Positions 6,998-16,225 of a stretch of DNA of 34,720 bases are shown one piece after another. This DNA comes from a virus, in the IMG/VR virus record IMGVR_UViG_3300033144_006022, positions 1 through 34,720 of that record, one strand, 5' to 3'. Below the pieces are notes generated by a model. The model ran no database searches and was not told the origin of the DNA. It saw only the letters and a list, made by a program, of their open reading frames with translations. The stretch's first letter is position 1; each line of letters starts with the position of its first letter. Both the position numbers and the translations under genes were made by a program.

Positions 6998-9900
6998 TTA
7001 TCCTTCTGTTATTGTGTCGCTTTGTGAACCAGACTCACTAATTGTTTCCGGTGCATCACCTGTTTCTATTATTAGTCCATCACCTGTTATATCTTCTATA
7101 CCTTCGGCGTAAGTAGACACTAGAGTTAGTTCTAAATCTATTTTTGAATTGTTCATATCCACTGCTATTTTTGTCACCCATCCGTTTAAAGTTACATCAT
7201 TTGTATATACTGGATCGGTAAAACTTATATAGTCTAATAATTCTGTAGTTATATTAGTTGAGGTAACAGGGATGCTTATATGTACTTGGTTTTTTGGTAA
7301 AGTAGTCCATTCAATTAAATTTTGTAAATATAAAATTGGCGCTGAAAAAGTTGGAATTACAGATGAATCGAACCCATGAAATGCAGAGGCGTCATTAAAC
7401 CAATAACTCTTCATTATATTGTCCGGAGCATTTCTTACTATTTTTGTTTTTGTATAAGCGTAATGGCATACTTCCCACATTTTTCTTGATGTACCGTAAG
7501 ATTTTAGACCTTCAACATATGTCATCCATAGTGGTGTTCCGCTTGGCTCTTTAAGTACCACTGCGAAGGTAATATCACCTGTAACTACGTAATGGTTATT
7601 AAATATCGCATCTTTATATTTAATTTCTGTCGTATCTACATCGTATACATAAGCGAAATACACATGCTCCGCGGCAGGAGCTCCAGAGTCTCCGTACATT
7701 ACATAGTAAGTTATGTAATCACCGATAGATAAAGTACCTGAAACGTCGTCATCAAAAGTTATTGTACCTACTCCGTCTCCGTAAAATTTTATATTTGTCA
7801 CATTCGGTGAGGATATTTCTTCAGCTTCTCCTTCAGTAGACGTGAGATAATCTGGAAAAACGGTTTGGTCTACATTAGTAATCCCTACAGCTTGGTCGAA
7901 TTTTTTTGATCCTGGGTTATAACCCCAATATAATTTATATTCATTGTAACAATTTAAAAGGGATGTTTTTTTAAAGTTTTTTATAGAATCTTTAATTATA
8001 TTTGCATCAGTATAAGAGGCTTGTATCGACTGAAGTTCTCTGAATGCTGTTACTTTCAAGTTACCGGTACGTTTCTGGAACATACCAAGAAAAGCAAACT
8101 GACATAATTCTTTATAATAATCTAATGAGTTTTTTTGCTGTGTTATTTGTCGGCCTATTTCCCATCCGTAGCTCCATTTTCGTGTGGTATCTATGTTACC
8201 GTAGTCAGGACTAGTGTGATGGATACCATCGTAATACTCGATCATATGCCTAATTGCATCATACACAGAATAAGTGGCGTCGTTCATATTACGTAATTCC
8301 CCGCCTTCTACTTTCATGAATAAGGCATTATTATTTGTTTTTGTTTGTTGGTACGAAAACACACCTAATTGACGTAATCGTATATCACTAATAGTTATAT
8401 CGGTTGTTGAACTTATTTTTAAACGTAATCGCACAGCGCGCACAGATCTTTTTTTTATCATGTCTTTTAATTCGTCAGGAAATTGAAGGTATGATTTTAC
8501 TGTGTTTCCATCACCGTCTAATTCCCCAAATAAAGAATCAGTTCCTGCAAGTCCTGTTGTGCCGTTTCTATAATAGTCTGTCGGGAGAAAATTCCACCTT
8601 ATTTGATCGGTAAAGAGAGTATCTGATTCTATTTCATAGGTATATTGAGCGCCCATATTAGTAGTAAGTACATGCGCTCGTTCATACATGTCTATAAGCA
8701 AAAATTCAAAACCAATACCTACATCCTTAGTTTCAACTAACGAATCTACGTATACATCAAGGTCTATACCTATAAAAATTTCTTCTGAATCTCTTAAATC
8801 AAAATTTAATAGCTCTAAATCGAACACATGGTTTGTTAGTATATATGGGTTACTTGGTGTGCTAGCCGCTGTTACTATTAAAGTTTCCCCTGGATTTAGT
8901 ATGTTATCTGTTTCTGAAGTTTTATTCATATCAGAAGCGTTAGCTTGGTTTGCTAAATATAAAAAATTAAACCCATCTAAGACGTAAAATTTACTACCAT
9001 GTGGTACCATATAAATAATAGTGCCGTCTTTATTTACGTCCGTTAATAACAATTCTACACTATTTCTGTTATTTCTATAAGCCACACGAGTTACTAGTCC
9101 GTGAGCGTCAACCATGTCTTCTTTATCTCTGTCGTAGTTAAACATGAAGTATTGACCGTAATCGTCCTTTTTAAACCCTTCCACTTCTATATTACTGACA
9201 ATATGTCTGCTACTAGCATCAATAATCCCAAACCACCATGTTTTGTCTACACCGTCTTTCACATTAGCCCATTTATACGTGTATTCGGTATTAAAAGTTG
9301 TGTCGTTAATATCATACTGAGACGCTAATTGTAGGCTTGTTCGGTAATACCATATCCAAGAATAGGTAGCATCTTGTTCCCATACAGAAGCAGAATTACC
9401 TATAATCTGAATTAATTTTTCAGTTTCTGCATTTTCTCCTGAAAGGCATGTAAGGTATGTATTAGCAAATTGATTTGCTCCGAATGATTTTCTCATAGTA
9501 ATAATATCAAATTTTACTGATGCTTCGTATTCTAAACACGCACATACATATATTATATCCTCTGGTAACACTTTTATTTGCCCACCATGATATCTTCCTG
9601 TCGCATAATCTAAGGATAAGTCAGTACTGGATCCAGTTATATTAAATAGTTGCGCATAAGGAATATTACCTAAACATACCGGTATAGGATTACCATATGA
9701 CGATTTTTTAGCCTTTGGATATACATTTGGCGCAATTTGTTGAGGAGGAAAGGTTTTGTGAATTTTTCTGTAATTTGACACGCATTTTATTTGTGTTTGT
9801 ATTTCTTCATACGGGTCATTCTCTATTATGCCTGACCAACACGTATAGAATTTATCATCTATGACACAAAAAACAGTAATATCGGTATTCAATATAGATA

Positions 9901-10222
9901 TATCAAGATCTTCTATTACTTTCCAGAATTTCATAGCATTATGTATTCTAAAAGAAAAGCCAGAAACTGTGCCGTAATTTCCTCCTTTTTCGATATCTAT
10001 TCTTCTGTTAGGAGGGGAAAACCCTTTATCGAGGATAATTCCTTGATACCAAATATGTGTATTATTAGAATCATCCTCCCATACTGGATAAGTAGGAGAT
10101 CCGTTATATGCCGGACGACCAGTTATGATTCTAATATACCCATCGGTTGTAAGGCCAATAGAGGTATTATAAGATCCTGTAACTTCTGTATTTATCTCTA
10201 TAGCGTAGTTTATAACTGGCAT
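6998..10222 (-). CDS. large tail hub / tail-tip protein (Tal-like position)
   Basis: A 1074-residue protein, the largest in the window, between the distal-tail gene and the fibre. The N-terminus (MPVINYAIEINTEVTG) and a following beta-rich region, a middle with jelly-roll-like stretches, and a C-terminal part with YISFTDPVYTNDVTLNGWVTKI fit a central hub or baseplate protein of siphophages. I see no lysozyme, peptidase or glycosidase catalytic motif. The start overlaps the previous stop in TAATG, so the two genes are translationally coupled. Function is from position and size, not a diagnostic motif. Confidence 0.6.
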   Translation of the reverse strand: MPVINYAIEINTEVTGSYNTSIGLTTDGYIRIITGRPAYNGSPTYPVWEDDSNNTHIWYQGIILDKGFSPPNRRIDIEKGGNYGTVSGFSFRIHNAMKFWKVIEDLDISILNTDITVFCVIDDKFYTCWSGIIENDPYEEIQTQIKCVSNYRKIHKTFPPQQIAPNVYPKAKKSSYGNPIPVCLGNIPYAQLFNITGSSTDLSLDYATGRYHGGQIKVLPEDIIYVCACLEYEASVKFDIITMRKSFGANQFANTYLTCLSGENAETEKLIQIIGNSASVWEQDATYSWIWYYRTSLQLASQYDINDTTFNTEYTYKWANVKDGVDKTWWFGIIDASSRHIVSNIEVEGFKKDDYGQYFMFNYDRDKEDMVDAHGLVTRVAYRNNRNSVELLLTDVNKDGTIIYMVPHGSKFYVLDGFNFLYLANQANASDMNKTSETDNILNPGETLIVTAASTPSNPYILTNHVFDLELLNFDLRDSEEIFIGIDLDVYVDSLVETKDVGIGFEFLLIDMYERAHVLTTNMGAQYTYEIESDTLFTDQIRWNFLPTDYYRNGTTGLAGTDSLFGELDGDGNTVKSYLQFPDELKDMIKKRSVRAVRLRLKISSTTDITISDIRLRQLGVFSYQQTKTNNNALFMKVEGGELRNMNDATYSVYDAIRHMIEYYDGIHHTSPDYGNIDTTRKWSYGWEIGRQITQQKNSLDYYKELCQFAFLGMFQKRTGNLKVTAFRELQSIQASYTDANIIKDSIKNFKKTSLLNCYNEYKLYWGYNPGSKKFDQAVGITNVDQTVFPDYLTSTEGEAEEISSPNVTNIKFYGDGVGTITFDDDVSGTLSIGDYITYYVMYGDSGAPAAEHVYFAYVYDVDTTEIKYKDAIFNNHYVVTGDITFAVVLKEPSGTPLWMTYVEGLKSYGTSRKMWEVCHYAYTKTKIVRNAPDNIMKSYWFNDASAFHGFDSSVIPTFSAPILYLQNLIEWTTLPKNQVHISIPVTSTNITTELLDYISFTDPVYTNDVTLNGWVTKIAVDMNNSKIDLELTLVSTYAEGIEDITGDGLIIETGDAPETISESGSQSDTITEG

Positions 10223-10953
10223 TATATCGCCTCTGCAAGTTTAATTTTGATAGCCCAATAATTTAGGTTAATTAATTGGTCTTGAAAATCCAGCCAGTAA
10301 GTAGAAATCGGAGTAGTAGGTCTTTTAGTTCCAAAAATATTAGGGACTCCTTGTATACCTAGTATGCCGAGATAACTCCCTCTAGTGGTTGATAATAGCA
10401 TCTTTCTAAATTTTGTAATTTCAACGTGATTCATCAGAAAAATACCTTCAAAAATACCTGAATCAGTGTTGTAGTCTATATAAGTAAAAGTATTATCATA
10501 AGTACTTATTTTTTTTAATGTCCAATTAGAATCTGCTACATATCCTATCAAGGGCCGTAAAGTAGGTAACTGAGCAGCGGTAGCATTATAAATATAAGGA
10601 TCTTCTGTTAGTTGTAACAGTACACTTAAAGTAAATGTTTTAAATTGCTTTTGTTTTCGCTTTTTCCATTCTATTACGGTTACGTCGAGATCTGATGAGT
10701 AATCTATGTTTGCACCGAATAGTTGGTCATCTACACCATTAAATTGCATAATATTAAAGAAATTAGCCCCATTCTGTCGGTTATTTTCAAATTGATCAAT
10801 AATGTTATCGATTTCAGCTTCATCTCCATAAAAATTTACGTTTTTCCAATTTTTATCCGCTACTTGTATCCATTTAATCGCGGGTATAGTTTTCGGTTTA
10901 GAGTTAAATCTTAAAACTCTAAAAGGGGTCATTCCTGCGCCGCTGATCCACAT
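10222..10953 (-). CDS. distal tail protein (Dit-like position)
   Basis: A 243-residue protein directly after the tape measure gene, with TAATG overlaps at both ends. The order tape measure, about 240-residue protein, large hub, fibre is the usual siphophage tail-tip arrangement, so a Dit-like adaptor joining tail tube and hub is the best guess. Sequence features are beta-rich with aromatic residues (WIQVADKNWKNVNFYG, TYWLDFQDQLINLNYWAIKIKL). A second ATG lies eight codons in. No signature motif was found. Confidence 0.58.
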   Translation of the reverse strand: MWISGAGMTPFRVLRFNSKPKTIPAIKWIQVADKNWKNVNFYGDEAEIDNIIDQFENNRQNGANFFNIMQFNGVDDQLFGANIDYSSDLDVTVIEWKKRKQKQFKTFTLSVLLQLTEDPYIYNATAAQLPTLRPLIGYVADSNWTLKKISTYDNTFTYIDYNTDSGIFEGIFLMNHVEITKFRKMLLSTTRGSYLGILGIQGVPNIFGTKRPTTPISTYWLDFQDQLINLNYWAIKIKLAEAI

Positions 10954-13370
10954 TAAAAGTCTACTCCTGATATTCTTCCCGATTCAGAAAGTTCAAGAAG
11001 AGTTTGCCGTACTTCTTCATTTCTATCCTGTAATGTAGTGTCTATCTGGTCTAATGTATCTTGAGTTACATTACCTTGTATATTAATTATTGTGCTTTCT
11101 ATATTAACATTACTACCCATACTTTTTTGCTGTTGTTTTGTTAGTACCATTTCTCCTGGATTAGCTCTAACCAAATGCTGATCTCCAAAAGCTGATTTAC
11201 CTGCTTCCTGTTTTACTATACCACCTTTAGCAAACTTCTGCGATGCTATTACCGCTATATTCGCCGCGGTCATAACTCCTTGAAGAATTAATAAGGGTAT
11301 GGCAGCGGGTAATGGAGTTTGTGTTAATACTTTTGTAGCACCTAATGCACCATTAATTATAGCTTGTATAATAGATCTTCTTTTATCTTTCTCGAAAGCC
11401 GCTTTTTCTACGGCTTCAATTGCTTTCGCTTTTTCTTCCTCTGTTTTTTTTGAATTTTTAATACCTTCTATTTGTTGTTTTTTCTCTCTCGCTAATTTTT
11501 TATTTCCTATAGTGAATACTGCGTTACTAACTATCATAGCGCTTTGTATACCCGTGACCATCATTTGTTTACGAAAATTTTCTTCGTCGGCTGCACGCTT
11601 AGCAAGAACTTCTTCATTCTTTTGAGCTAATTCATCTAACCAAGCTTTCTTTTTTTCTAGCATTTCTAATTCACGTTGTTCTTCTTTAGCTTGGTATTCT
11701 GTCTGAATTAATTCTTTTCGTTCAAGATAAGAGCCATCTACTATAGACAACATTTCTTTATGGTTCGCAAACTTTTCTGTTTGGGCAGCGTACCATTGAT
11801 CGAGAGCGAGAAGATCTCGTTCTTGCCCAGATACTTTCATTAATGCTGTTTGTTCTTGAATTTTTTGGGTTTCGGCTGCAAGTTTTTTTTGGGCAGCTAT
11901 TTGTTTTTCAATGTTTATCCCTCTACCAGAAGCTATTGTTGATGCTTTTGTAACATTGGTAGTAGTAGTAGAGACCGAGGATTCGATAGCTACTTTCTTC
12001 GATCCAATACCCCTAAAATTTGCGTCGAGATTTTTTATTTCAGTATTAATAGTTTCTATATTATTCAAAGCGTCAGTCAAAGTGTCTTGACTAAATAGAG
12101 TACCTTTTTGAGCCTGCATAGCCAATTGGGTATTACGTATTTCTTCGTATTCTACTCTTAGTTTTCTAAGTTCTTGCATTTCGACTATAACAGAAGCGTT
12201 AAATTCATCTTGTTTTTTACGGTCTTTAGCAGATAATAAGAACTTCCATGCGTTCGCAAGATCTGTTATTTCTTGCATTACAGTTCTTAACGCAGGAGCC
12301 AGTACATTTTTTGTTGTTAATGCTAAACCTTCTAAAGCACTTTTCATTATTGTTGCCGCTCCTGGTAGAGAATCCAACATAGTTTCAGCCATTTGTTTAG
12401 CCGCTCCATCAGCGTTTTTATATTCTTCTGCTAACATAGAAACACTATCTGCGTTTTCTATAAGTACTTTCGCCGCTGTACTGGCTATTATACCAAACAT
12501 ATCAGTCGTGTCAGTAAGACTGAGATTCATTTTATTTAAGTCTTTTAATTTTTCTTCAACTGTAGTAGCTGAAGATCCAGATTTTTTTAATGCTTCAGAT
12601 ACTTTGCTGGATGAATCCGCCAATTCAAGAAATACTCGCCTTGTGGTAGTACCCGCCATAGAAGCATCAATTGCTCTGTCTGCTAACACTGAAAGTACTG
12701 CAGTTACAGCTTCTATTTCTTCTCCTGACTCTTTACCAATAGTACCTGCAAACTTCATAGCTTCACCGAATTTTACTGCATCTAATGCAGAAGAAGTAAA
12801 AGATTTCGCCATCACATTTACTACTCTGTCAGTCTCTTCTGCAGTAAGTTCAAATTGATTCAGAGTTTGAACAGTCATTTCGGCTGCGTCAGCTAAGTTA
12901 AGTTGAGCCATAGCAGCAAGATTTAGTATAGAATTTCCTGATGCTAATATTTCATTAACTTCCTGCCCTAATTTAGCTTGCTCTGTAAATGCATCTAATA
13001 CTTGACTTGCTGTAAAAGCAGTCGTAGATCCTAAATCTAATGCTGCTTTTTCTAATGATTTAAATTCCTCTGTGGTAGGCTGGACTATAGCTTTTAATTT
13101 AGCCGAAGCACCGGAGAAATTAAAAACTGCTTGGGTAGTAAAATCAAAAGCTTTTTTCGTGGCAATTAATACTGTACTTATTCCTCCTATTAATGCTGCT
13201 CCTTTTAATAGAGATGGAGCCATACCTGAAATAGAAGATCCAAAACCTTTTGCGCTTTTTCCTGTTTTGGAAAATTTAGTGTCATTTTCATCAAGCTTTT
13301 TATTAATCTTTTTTAATTTTGCTGAAACTTCATCTACTAATTCTAATGCATATTTTACGGATTCTGCCAT
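10953..13370 (-). CDS. tail tape measure protein
   Basis: An 805-residue protein. Residues about 1-45 form a charged helix, 50-95 a hydrophobic stretch (LLKGAALIGGISTVLIA), and 95-345 match the TP901-type phage minor tail core (ALDLGSTTAFTASQVLDAF, VNVMAKSFTSSALDAVKFGEAMKF, LPGAATIMKSALEGL). A long charged coiled coil follows (about 390-660), then hydrophobic helices, then FAKGGIVKQEAG and HLVRANPGEMVLTKQQQ, typical of tape measure C-termini. It sets tail length and contributes to DNA ejection. At roughly 0.15 nm per residue (general rule) it predicts a tail near 120 nm. Its start lies inside the end of the frameshifted T domain, as in lambda-like phages. Confidence 0.9.
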   Translation of the reverse strand: MAESVKYALELVDEVSAKLKKINKKLDENDTKFSKTGKSAKGFGSSISGMAPSLLKGAALIGGISTVLIATKKAFDFTTQAVFNFSGASAKLKAIVQPTTEEFKSLEKAALDLGSTTAFTASQVLDAFTEQAKLGQEVNEILASGNSILNLAAMAQLNLADAAEMTVQTLNQFELTAEETDRVVNVMAKSFTSSALDAVKFGEAMKFAGTIGKESGEEIEAVTAVLSVLADRAIDASMAGTTTRRVFLELADSSSKVSEALKKSGSSATTVEEKLKDLNKMNLSLTDTTDMFGIIASTAAKVLIENADSVSMLAEEYKNADGAAKQMAETMLDSLPGAATIMKSALEGLALTTKNVLAPALRTVMQEITDLANAWKFLLSAKDRKKQDEFNASVIVEMQELRKLRVEYEEIRNTQLAMQAQKGTLFSQDTLTDALNNIETINTEIKNLDANFRGIGSKKVAIESSVSTTTTNVTKASTIASGRGINIEKQIAAQKKLAAETQKIQEQTALMKVSGQERDLLALDQWYAAQTEKFANHKEMLSIVDGSYLERKELIQTEYQAKEEQRELEMLEKKKAWLDELAQKNEEVLAKRAADEENFRKQMMVTGIQSAMIVSNAVFTIGNKKLAREKKQQIEGIKNSKKTEEEKAKAIEAVEKAAFEKDKRRSIIQAIINGALGATKVLTQTPLPAAIPLLILQGVMTAANIAVIASQKFAKGGIVKQEAGKSAFGDQHLVRANPGEMVLTKQQQKSMGSNVNIESTIINIQGNVTQDTLDQIDTTLQDRNEEVRQTLLELSESGRISGVDF

Positions 13371-13819
13371 TGTTTTGCTTCTTTTAGTATTCTAATGTTT
13401 TTACTTTGTTCATTTATATCAATTTTATCTTGTTTGCATTTATCTAAATAGTATGTATAAAAATCAATCGCTTCAAAAAATTTAGGGTTTGTACTATTAA
13501 AGTTTAATTTTTGACATATTCCTTTTTTAATCTGGTTATATTTATTATACCAACTTTTAATCTGAGGTGATATAAAAGCTAAAGGACAAATAAAAAAACT
13601 GTACTCATCTATTACCCAAACTGGCATTTGTGTAGGCTGCTCACAACCTCTTTGTTTTTTTATTAGGTCATTCGTGCATTCACCACAATGACTTGTAATC
13701 ATGCCAGAATGAATGCCAGCCAAAACTATAAACCCATCGTCTCCCCTGTGGTTAACCCTGAAATACTGGACAAACAGTAATATATAGATGATTGCGTAGT
13801 CTTTGGTATTGACTTCCAA
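13355..13819 (-). CDS. T domain of tail assembly chaperone, read by -1 frameshift (gpGT-like)
   Basis: This frame overlaps the previous gene by 94 bases and has no ATG or ribosome site near its 5' end. Only the part from 13729 down is likely translated, by a -1 slip from the upstream gene. The resulting fusion has 268 residues, 124 from this frame (IVLAGIHSGM...WQNP). It contains Cys residues (HCGECTND, QRGCEQPTQMP) and a C-terminal basic helical part. In siphophages the G and GT proteins wrap the tape measure during tail assembly and are dropped from the virion. Its stop overlaps the tape measure start by 16 bases, the standard arrangement. Confidence 0.72.
   Translation of the reverse strand: MEVNTKDYAIIYILLFVQYFRVNHRGDDGFIVLAGIHSGMITSHCGECTNDLIKKQRGCEQPTQMPVWVIDEYSFFICPLAFISPQIKSWYNKYNQIKKGICQKLNFNSTNPKFFEAIDFYTYYLDKCKQDKIDINEQSKNIRILKEAKQWQNP
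13676..13735 (-). promoter_or_regulatory. programmed -1 frameshift signal G GGT TTA with possible stem
   Basis: On the minus strand the heptamer GGGTTTA (13735-13729) obeys X XXY YYZ in the frame of the upstream gene and is followed at once by its TAG. After a -1 slip the next codon is ATA (13729-13727), and the frame then stays open to 13355. The same heptamer is used by the yeast L-A virus. Twelve bases downstream GCATTC (13716-13711) can pair with GAATGC (13681-13676), extended by one A-T and two G-T pairs; this stem is only a possibility. Confidence 0.7.
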
Positions 13820-14160
13820 GTACTAATAGATATACAACCTTCTTCTTTTTCTACCTTGATAAATTCATTTTTACCTAAATCATACAGTCGTTCTATGTCG
13901 ATTACGTTAAACCGTACAGAATCATTTAGTTGCTTATTAAGTTCTATTTTTTTTGAATCGTCACCGTCTATCATTTTTTGAGCTATTAACACCGCATTAT
14001 CTTTTTGTTCTTGGTTCCAAGGTTTTAGATGGAAAATAGGTTTGAAGTCTTCTGGAATATCTTTATTTGAAAACTCTTTAGGCGTATATTTTTCAATAGA
14101 ATTTTCATCAAAAGGTAATAAACCCAACATTTTTTTTCTTAAATTTTTGTCTAATTTCAT
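13726..14160 (-). CDS. tail assembly chaperone (gpG-like)
   Basis: A 144-residue, mostly helical acidic protein (MKLDKNLRKKMLGLLPFDE start, IFHLKPWNQEQKDNAVLIAQKM) between the tail tube gene and the tape measure. Position, length and the overlapping -1 frame identify it as the G-type chaperone. Its last codons ATG GGT TTA TAG contain the slippery heptamer G GGT TTA at 13735-13729, immediately before the stop. The ribosome site is CAGGGAA. A terminator-like hairpin lies just upstream, between it and the tail tube gene, which may keep chaperone levels below tube protein levels. Confidence 0.72.
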   Translation of the reverse strand: MKLDKNLRKKMLGLLPFDENSIEKYTPKEFSNKDIPEDFKPIFHLKPWNQEQKDNAVLIAQKMIDGDDSKKIELNKQLNDSVRFNVIDIERLYDLGKNEFIKVEKEEGCISISTWKSIPKTTQSSIYYCLSSISGLTTGETMGL

Positions 14161-14197
14161 TTTACTATTCCCTGTAGTTAATGGTTGTTTTATATAA

Positions 14198-14229
14198 AAA
14201 TAGTCATTAGACTTATCTAATGACTATTT
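14198..14229 (-). terminator. terminator after the tail tube gene
   Basis: A 14-bp stem (AAATAGTCATTAGA paired with TCTAATGACTATTT, written on the minus strand) closes on a 4-base loop at 14212-14215. The minus-strand transcript continues as a T run and TATA, giving a rho-independent terminator or attenuator between the tail tube and chaperone genes. Confidence 0.85.
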
Positions 14230-14258
14230 CCGGAGTAAAATATATAAAAAAAGGTCTG

Positions 14259-15284
14259 TTATGCTCTAGCTCCTTGTAATATCTCAAAAGTAGCTTCATT
14301 CGGTATGGTTGCTAATATTGCAGCCAAACCATTATGATTCCTTTGACATATATAATTTTGTTCGTAATTTATTAATCCTTCTCGCTCTGCTAAAGAGTAC
14401 GGCATTAATTGAGCTCTTGGTACATACACAGTTATATGTGAACTCGCTGTGGCTATAGTTATAGGGTAATTCGAATCCGCTAAAGTTCGAGCGTGAACAT
14501 CATCTGTAGCAATAGTTAATTGCAAAGGATTAGTAGATATTCTAGGTTTTCTTGATGCAATATAAAAATACTCATATCCTGTGACTTCAGATTGATCTAT
14601 TACAGGTTGTATATCATTACCTATATCTAATGAAAAAGAAGATATAAACTGTGTTACACTGTTAATAGTTACGGCTGCATTTAGTAGTTTTTCGGCTAAA
14701 GGTGTTTGCATTCCTGTGGGTTCTGGGATGTTAGCATTAGCTACTGTTACCATATCAACATACTTACCTGTAAAAGTACAATTAACCATCAATTTTCCAT
14801 TATTTTCTACACTCAAGACAGGGTTTCCTGCACATCCAGCAAAAAGATATACTTTAGAATCAGGAGTTGCACCACCTAGGTCCATATCGAATACTGCAAT
14901 AGTTAGTGTATTTATATCCATTTGTTTTAAAGGCTGCCACCCTATACCAGTTGCACCGTAAGCGTTTTCATATAACCCGCATCCTTGAAGTATTTTACTC
15001 CAATTAGGAGAGGTATCTACAGCGCCACCCCAATGAAGAGGAAACGAAAAAGTTATTTGACCAGATTGTTTTCCTGTTAATCCAGATAATTCACCATGAT
15101 CGCCTGTGGATATATTTGCCACATCTTCATCGAATTCTATATTTGGGGAAATTCCAATGTCATATATACGGTTGTTAAACTCCGCATCAGCGGGAAAAGA
15201 CGCAGCTAAATCCCATTCCGGGGTTCCCGGTGAACTTTCTTCTTTGCAAACTGCGAATCGTAAATTTTTACTCGTAAAAGCCAT
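14259..15284 (-). CDS. major tail (tube) protein
   Basis: A 341-residue beta-rich protein beginning MAFTSKNLRFAVCKEESSPGTPE, with HGELSGLTGKQSGQITFSF typical of tail tube proteins that start with a capsid-proximal loop and strand pairs. Its place between the tail terminator-like gene and the G/GT pair is the canonical position of the tube subunit. GGAAGG precedes the ATG. A strong hairpin terminator follows, as expected for a gene needing high output. I see no contractile sheath gene nearby, which argues for a siphovirus. Confidence 0.75.
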   Translation of the reverse strand: MAFTSKNLRFAVCKEESSPGTPEWDLAASFPADAEFNNRIYDIGISPNIEFDEDVANISTGDHGELSGLTGKQSGQITFSFPLHWGGAVDTSPNWSKILQGCGLYENAYGATGIGWQPLKQMDINTLTIAVFDMDLGGATPDSKVYLFAGCAGNPVLSVENNGKLMVNCTFTGKYVDMVTVANANIPEPTGMQTPLAEKLLNAAVTINSVTQFISSFSLDIGNDIQPVIDQSEVTGYEYFYIASRKPRISTNPLQLTIATDDVHARTLADSNYPITIATASSHITVYVPRAQLMPYSLAEREGLINYEQNYICQRNHNGLAAILATIPNEATFEILQGARA

Positions 15285-15314
15285 AGTTTAACCTTCCTAT
15301 TATGTTCTATTTAT

Positions 15315-15329
15315 TAATATACTATATTA
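15315..15329. promoter_or_regulatory. AT palindrome upstream of the tail tube gene
   Basis: TAATATA-C-TATATTA is a perfect 7-bp palindrome in the 62-base gap before the tail tube gene. It could be a protein-binding site or part of a promoter, but no good -35/-10 pair is visible and AT-rich palindromes arise easily by chance here. Confidence 0.25.
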
Positions 15330-15346
15330 TTGATTGTTTTTCATAT

Positions 15347-15853
15347 TTATTGCGAAATTATTTCAGGGTTTTCTCTGTCTTGAAAATACCACACATCTAA
15401 CTCTACTCTTAATATTACAGGAGTAAACCTGTCTCCTTTACGTAGTGTGTCTTCTATTATATCAGAACCCTTATACTGAACGTTAGATGCATACACTGAG
15501 TTAAGAGAAGGGTATTTACCAAAAACACGTTTGATATCTTCTTGAGCCAAATATAATCTTTTTCTTGCATCGAATTTAGGCTTAGAGCTTTCAGAGGTTA
15601 ATTGAACCCGACAATCTATATTGTATGTGGCTTTATTGCTGTATGCTCCTGCGTGCACCATATTTACATCGTCGTGATTTTCTTCAGCTACAAAATATAC
15701 ACAGGCAAAACAACCATAAGATGTGTTGTCTTCCAAAGCTCTATCTTCAAAATTTACTGCGGCCCAGTTGAGTCTATAACCACCTACAACAGTTAACCCA
15801 GAAAGAAAAGTTTCTATTTCTTGTTCTATAAGTGATATTATTGGGTCTGCCAT
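15347..15853 (-). CDS. tail terminator / tail completion-like protein
   Basis: A 168-residue protein directly upstream of the tail tube gene. The N-terminus (MADPIISLIEQEIETFLSG) looks like the opening helix of tail-terminator proteins, followed by beta strands (FACVYFVAEEN, YNIDCRVQLTS) and an end with FTPVILRVELDVWYFQD. In tailed phages this slot usually encodes the ring that caps the tube and joins it to the head. The assignment rests on gene order, size and general pattern, not a signature motif. Confidence 0.5.
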   Translation of the reverse strand: MADPIISLIEQEIETFLSGLTVVGGYRLNWAAVNFEDRALEDNTSYGCFACVYFVAEENHDDVNMVHAGAYSNKATYNIDCRVQLTSESSKPKFDARKRLYLAQEDIKRVFGKYPSLNSVYASNVQYKGSDIIEDTLRKGDRFTPVILRVELDVWYFQDRENPEIISQ

Positions 15854-15859
15854 AATATA

Positions 15860-16213
15860 TTACCACAAAGGCCAAATTTTTCCGGTAAAAGTAGAACCGG
15901 AAGTAAAAATCGATCTTATACGTTCACCCACGAATTCTCTTATATTACCTTGCTCTTCACTCACAAAGAAAGGAAGTGTTGCTTTACCTCCGCCTTCATA
16001 TTCAACTGCAAGGTTACCTGAACCTTCTCCTAATCTAATAGCGGACATTATTAAACTAACTCCGTCACTATTGATTGGAGTGAAATCATTTGAGGAGACA
16101 TCTATACCTCCTGTAGCGGTGTAATCTGTATCGCCAACATGCAAACAATCCACTATTTGAGTCGATTTACCAAATTTTCTTTCGCCTAAATTTATTATTG
16201 CACTTACTGTCAT
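15860..16213 (-). CDS. unknown structural-region protein
   Basis: A 117-residue Gly/Ser/Thr-rich protein with predicted beta strands (SLIMSAIRLGEGSGNLAVEYEGGG) and an end in GKIWPLW. AGGAGA precedes the ATG. It lies between a LamG-like gene and the tail terminator-like gene, so a minor virion or neck protein is likely. I do not recognise the family. Confidence 0.6.
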   Translation of the reverse strand: MTVSAIINLGERKFGKSTQIVDCLHVGDTDYTATGGIDVSSNDFTPINSDGVSLIMSAIRLGEGSGNLAVEYEGGGKATLPFFVSEEQGNIREFVGERIRSIFTSGSTFTGKIWPLW

Positions 16214-16225
16214 TTTTATATTCTC

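Noticed and set aside
11299-11625. Plus-strand open frames opposite the tape measure gene (also 12508-12858 and 13072-13395)
   Set aside because: They are shadows of the codon pattern of the minus-strand gene, with no ribosome sites or sensible domains.
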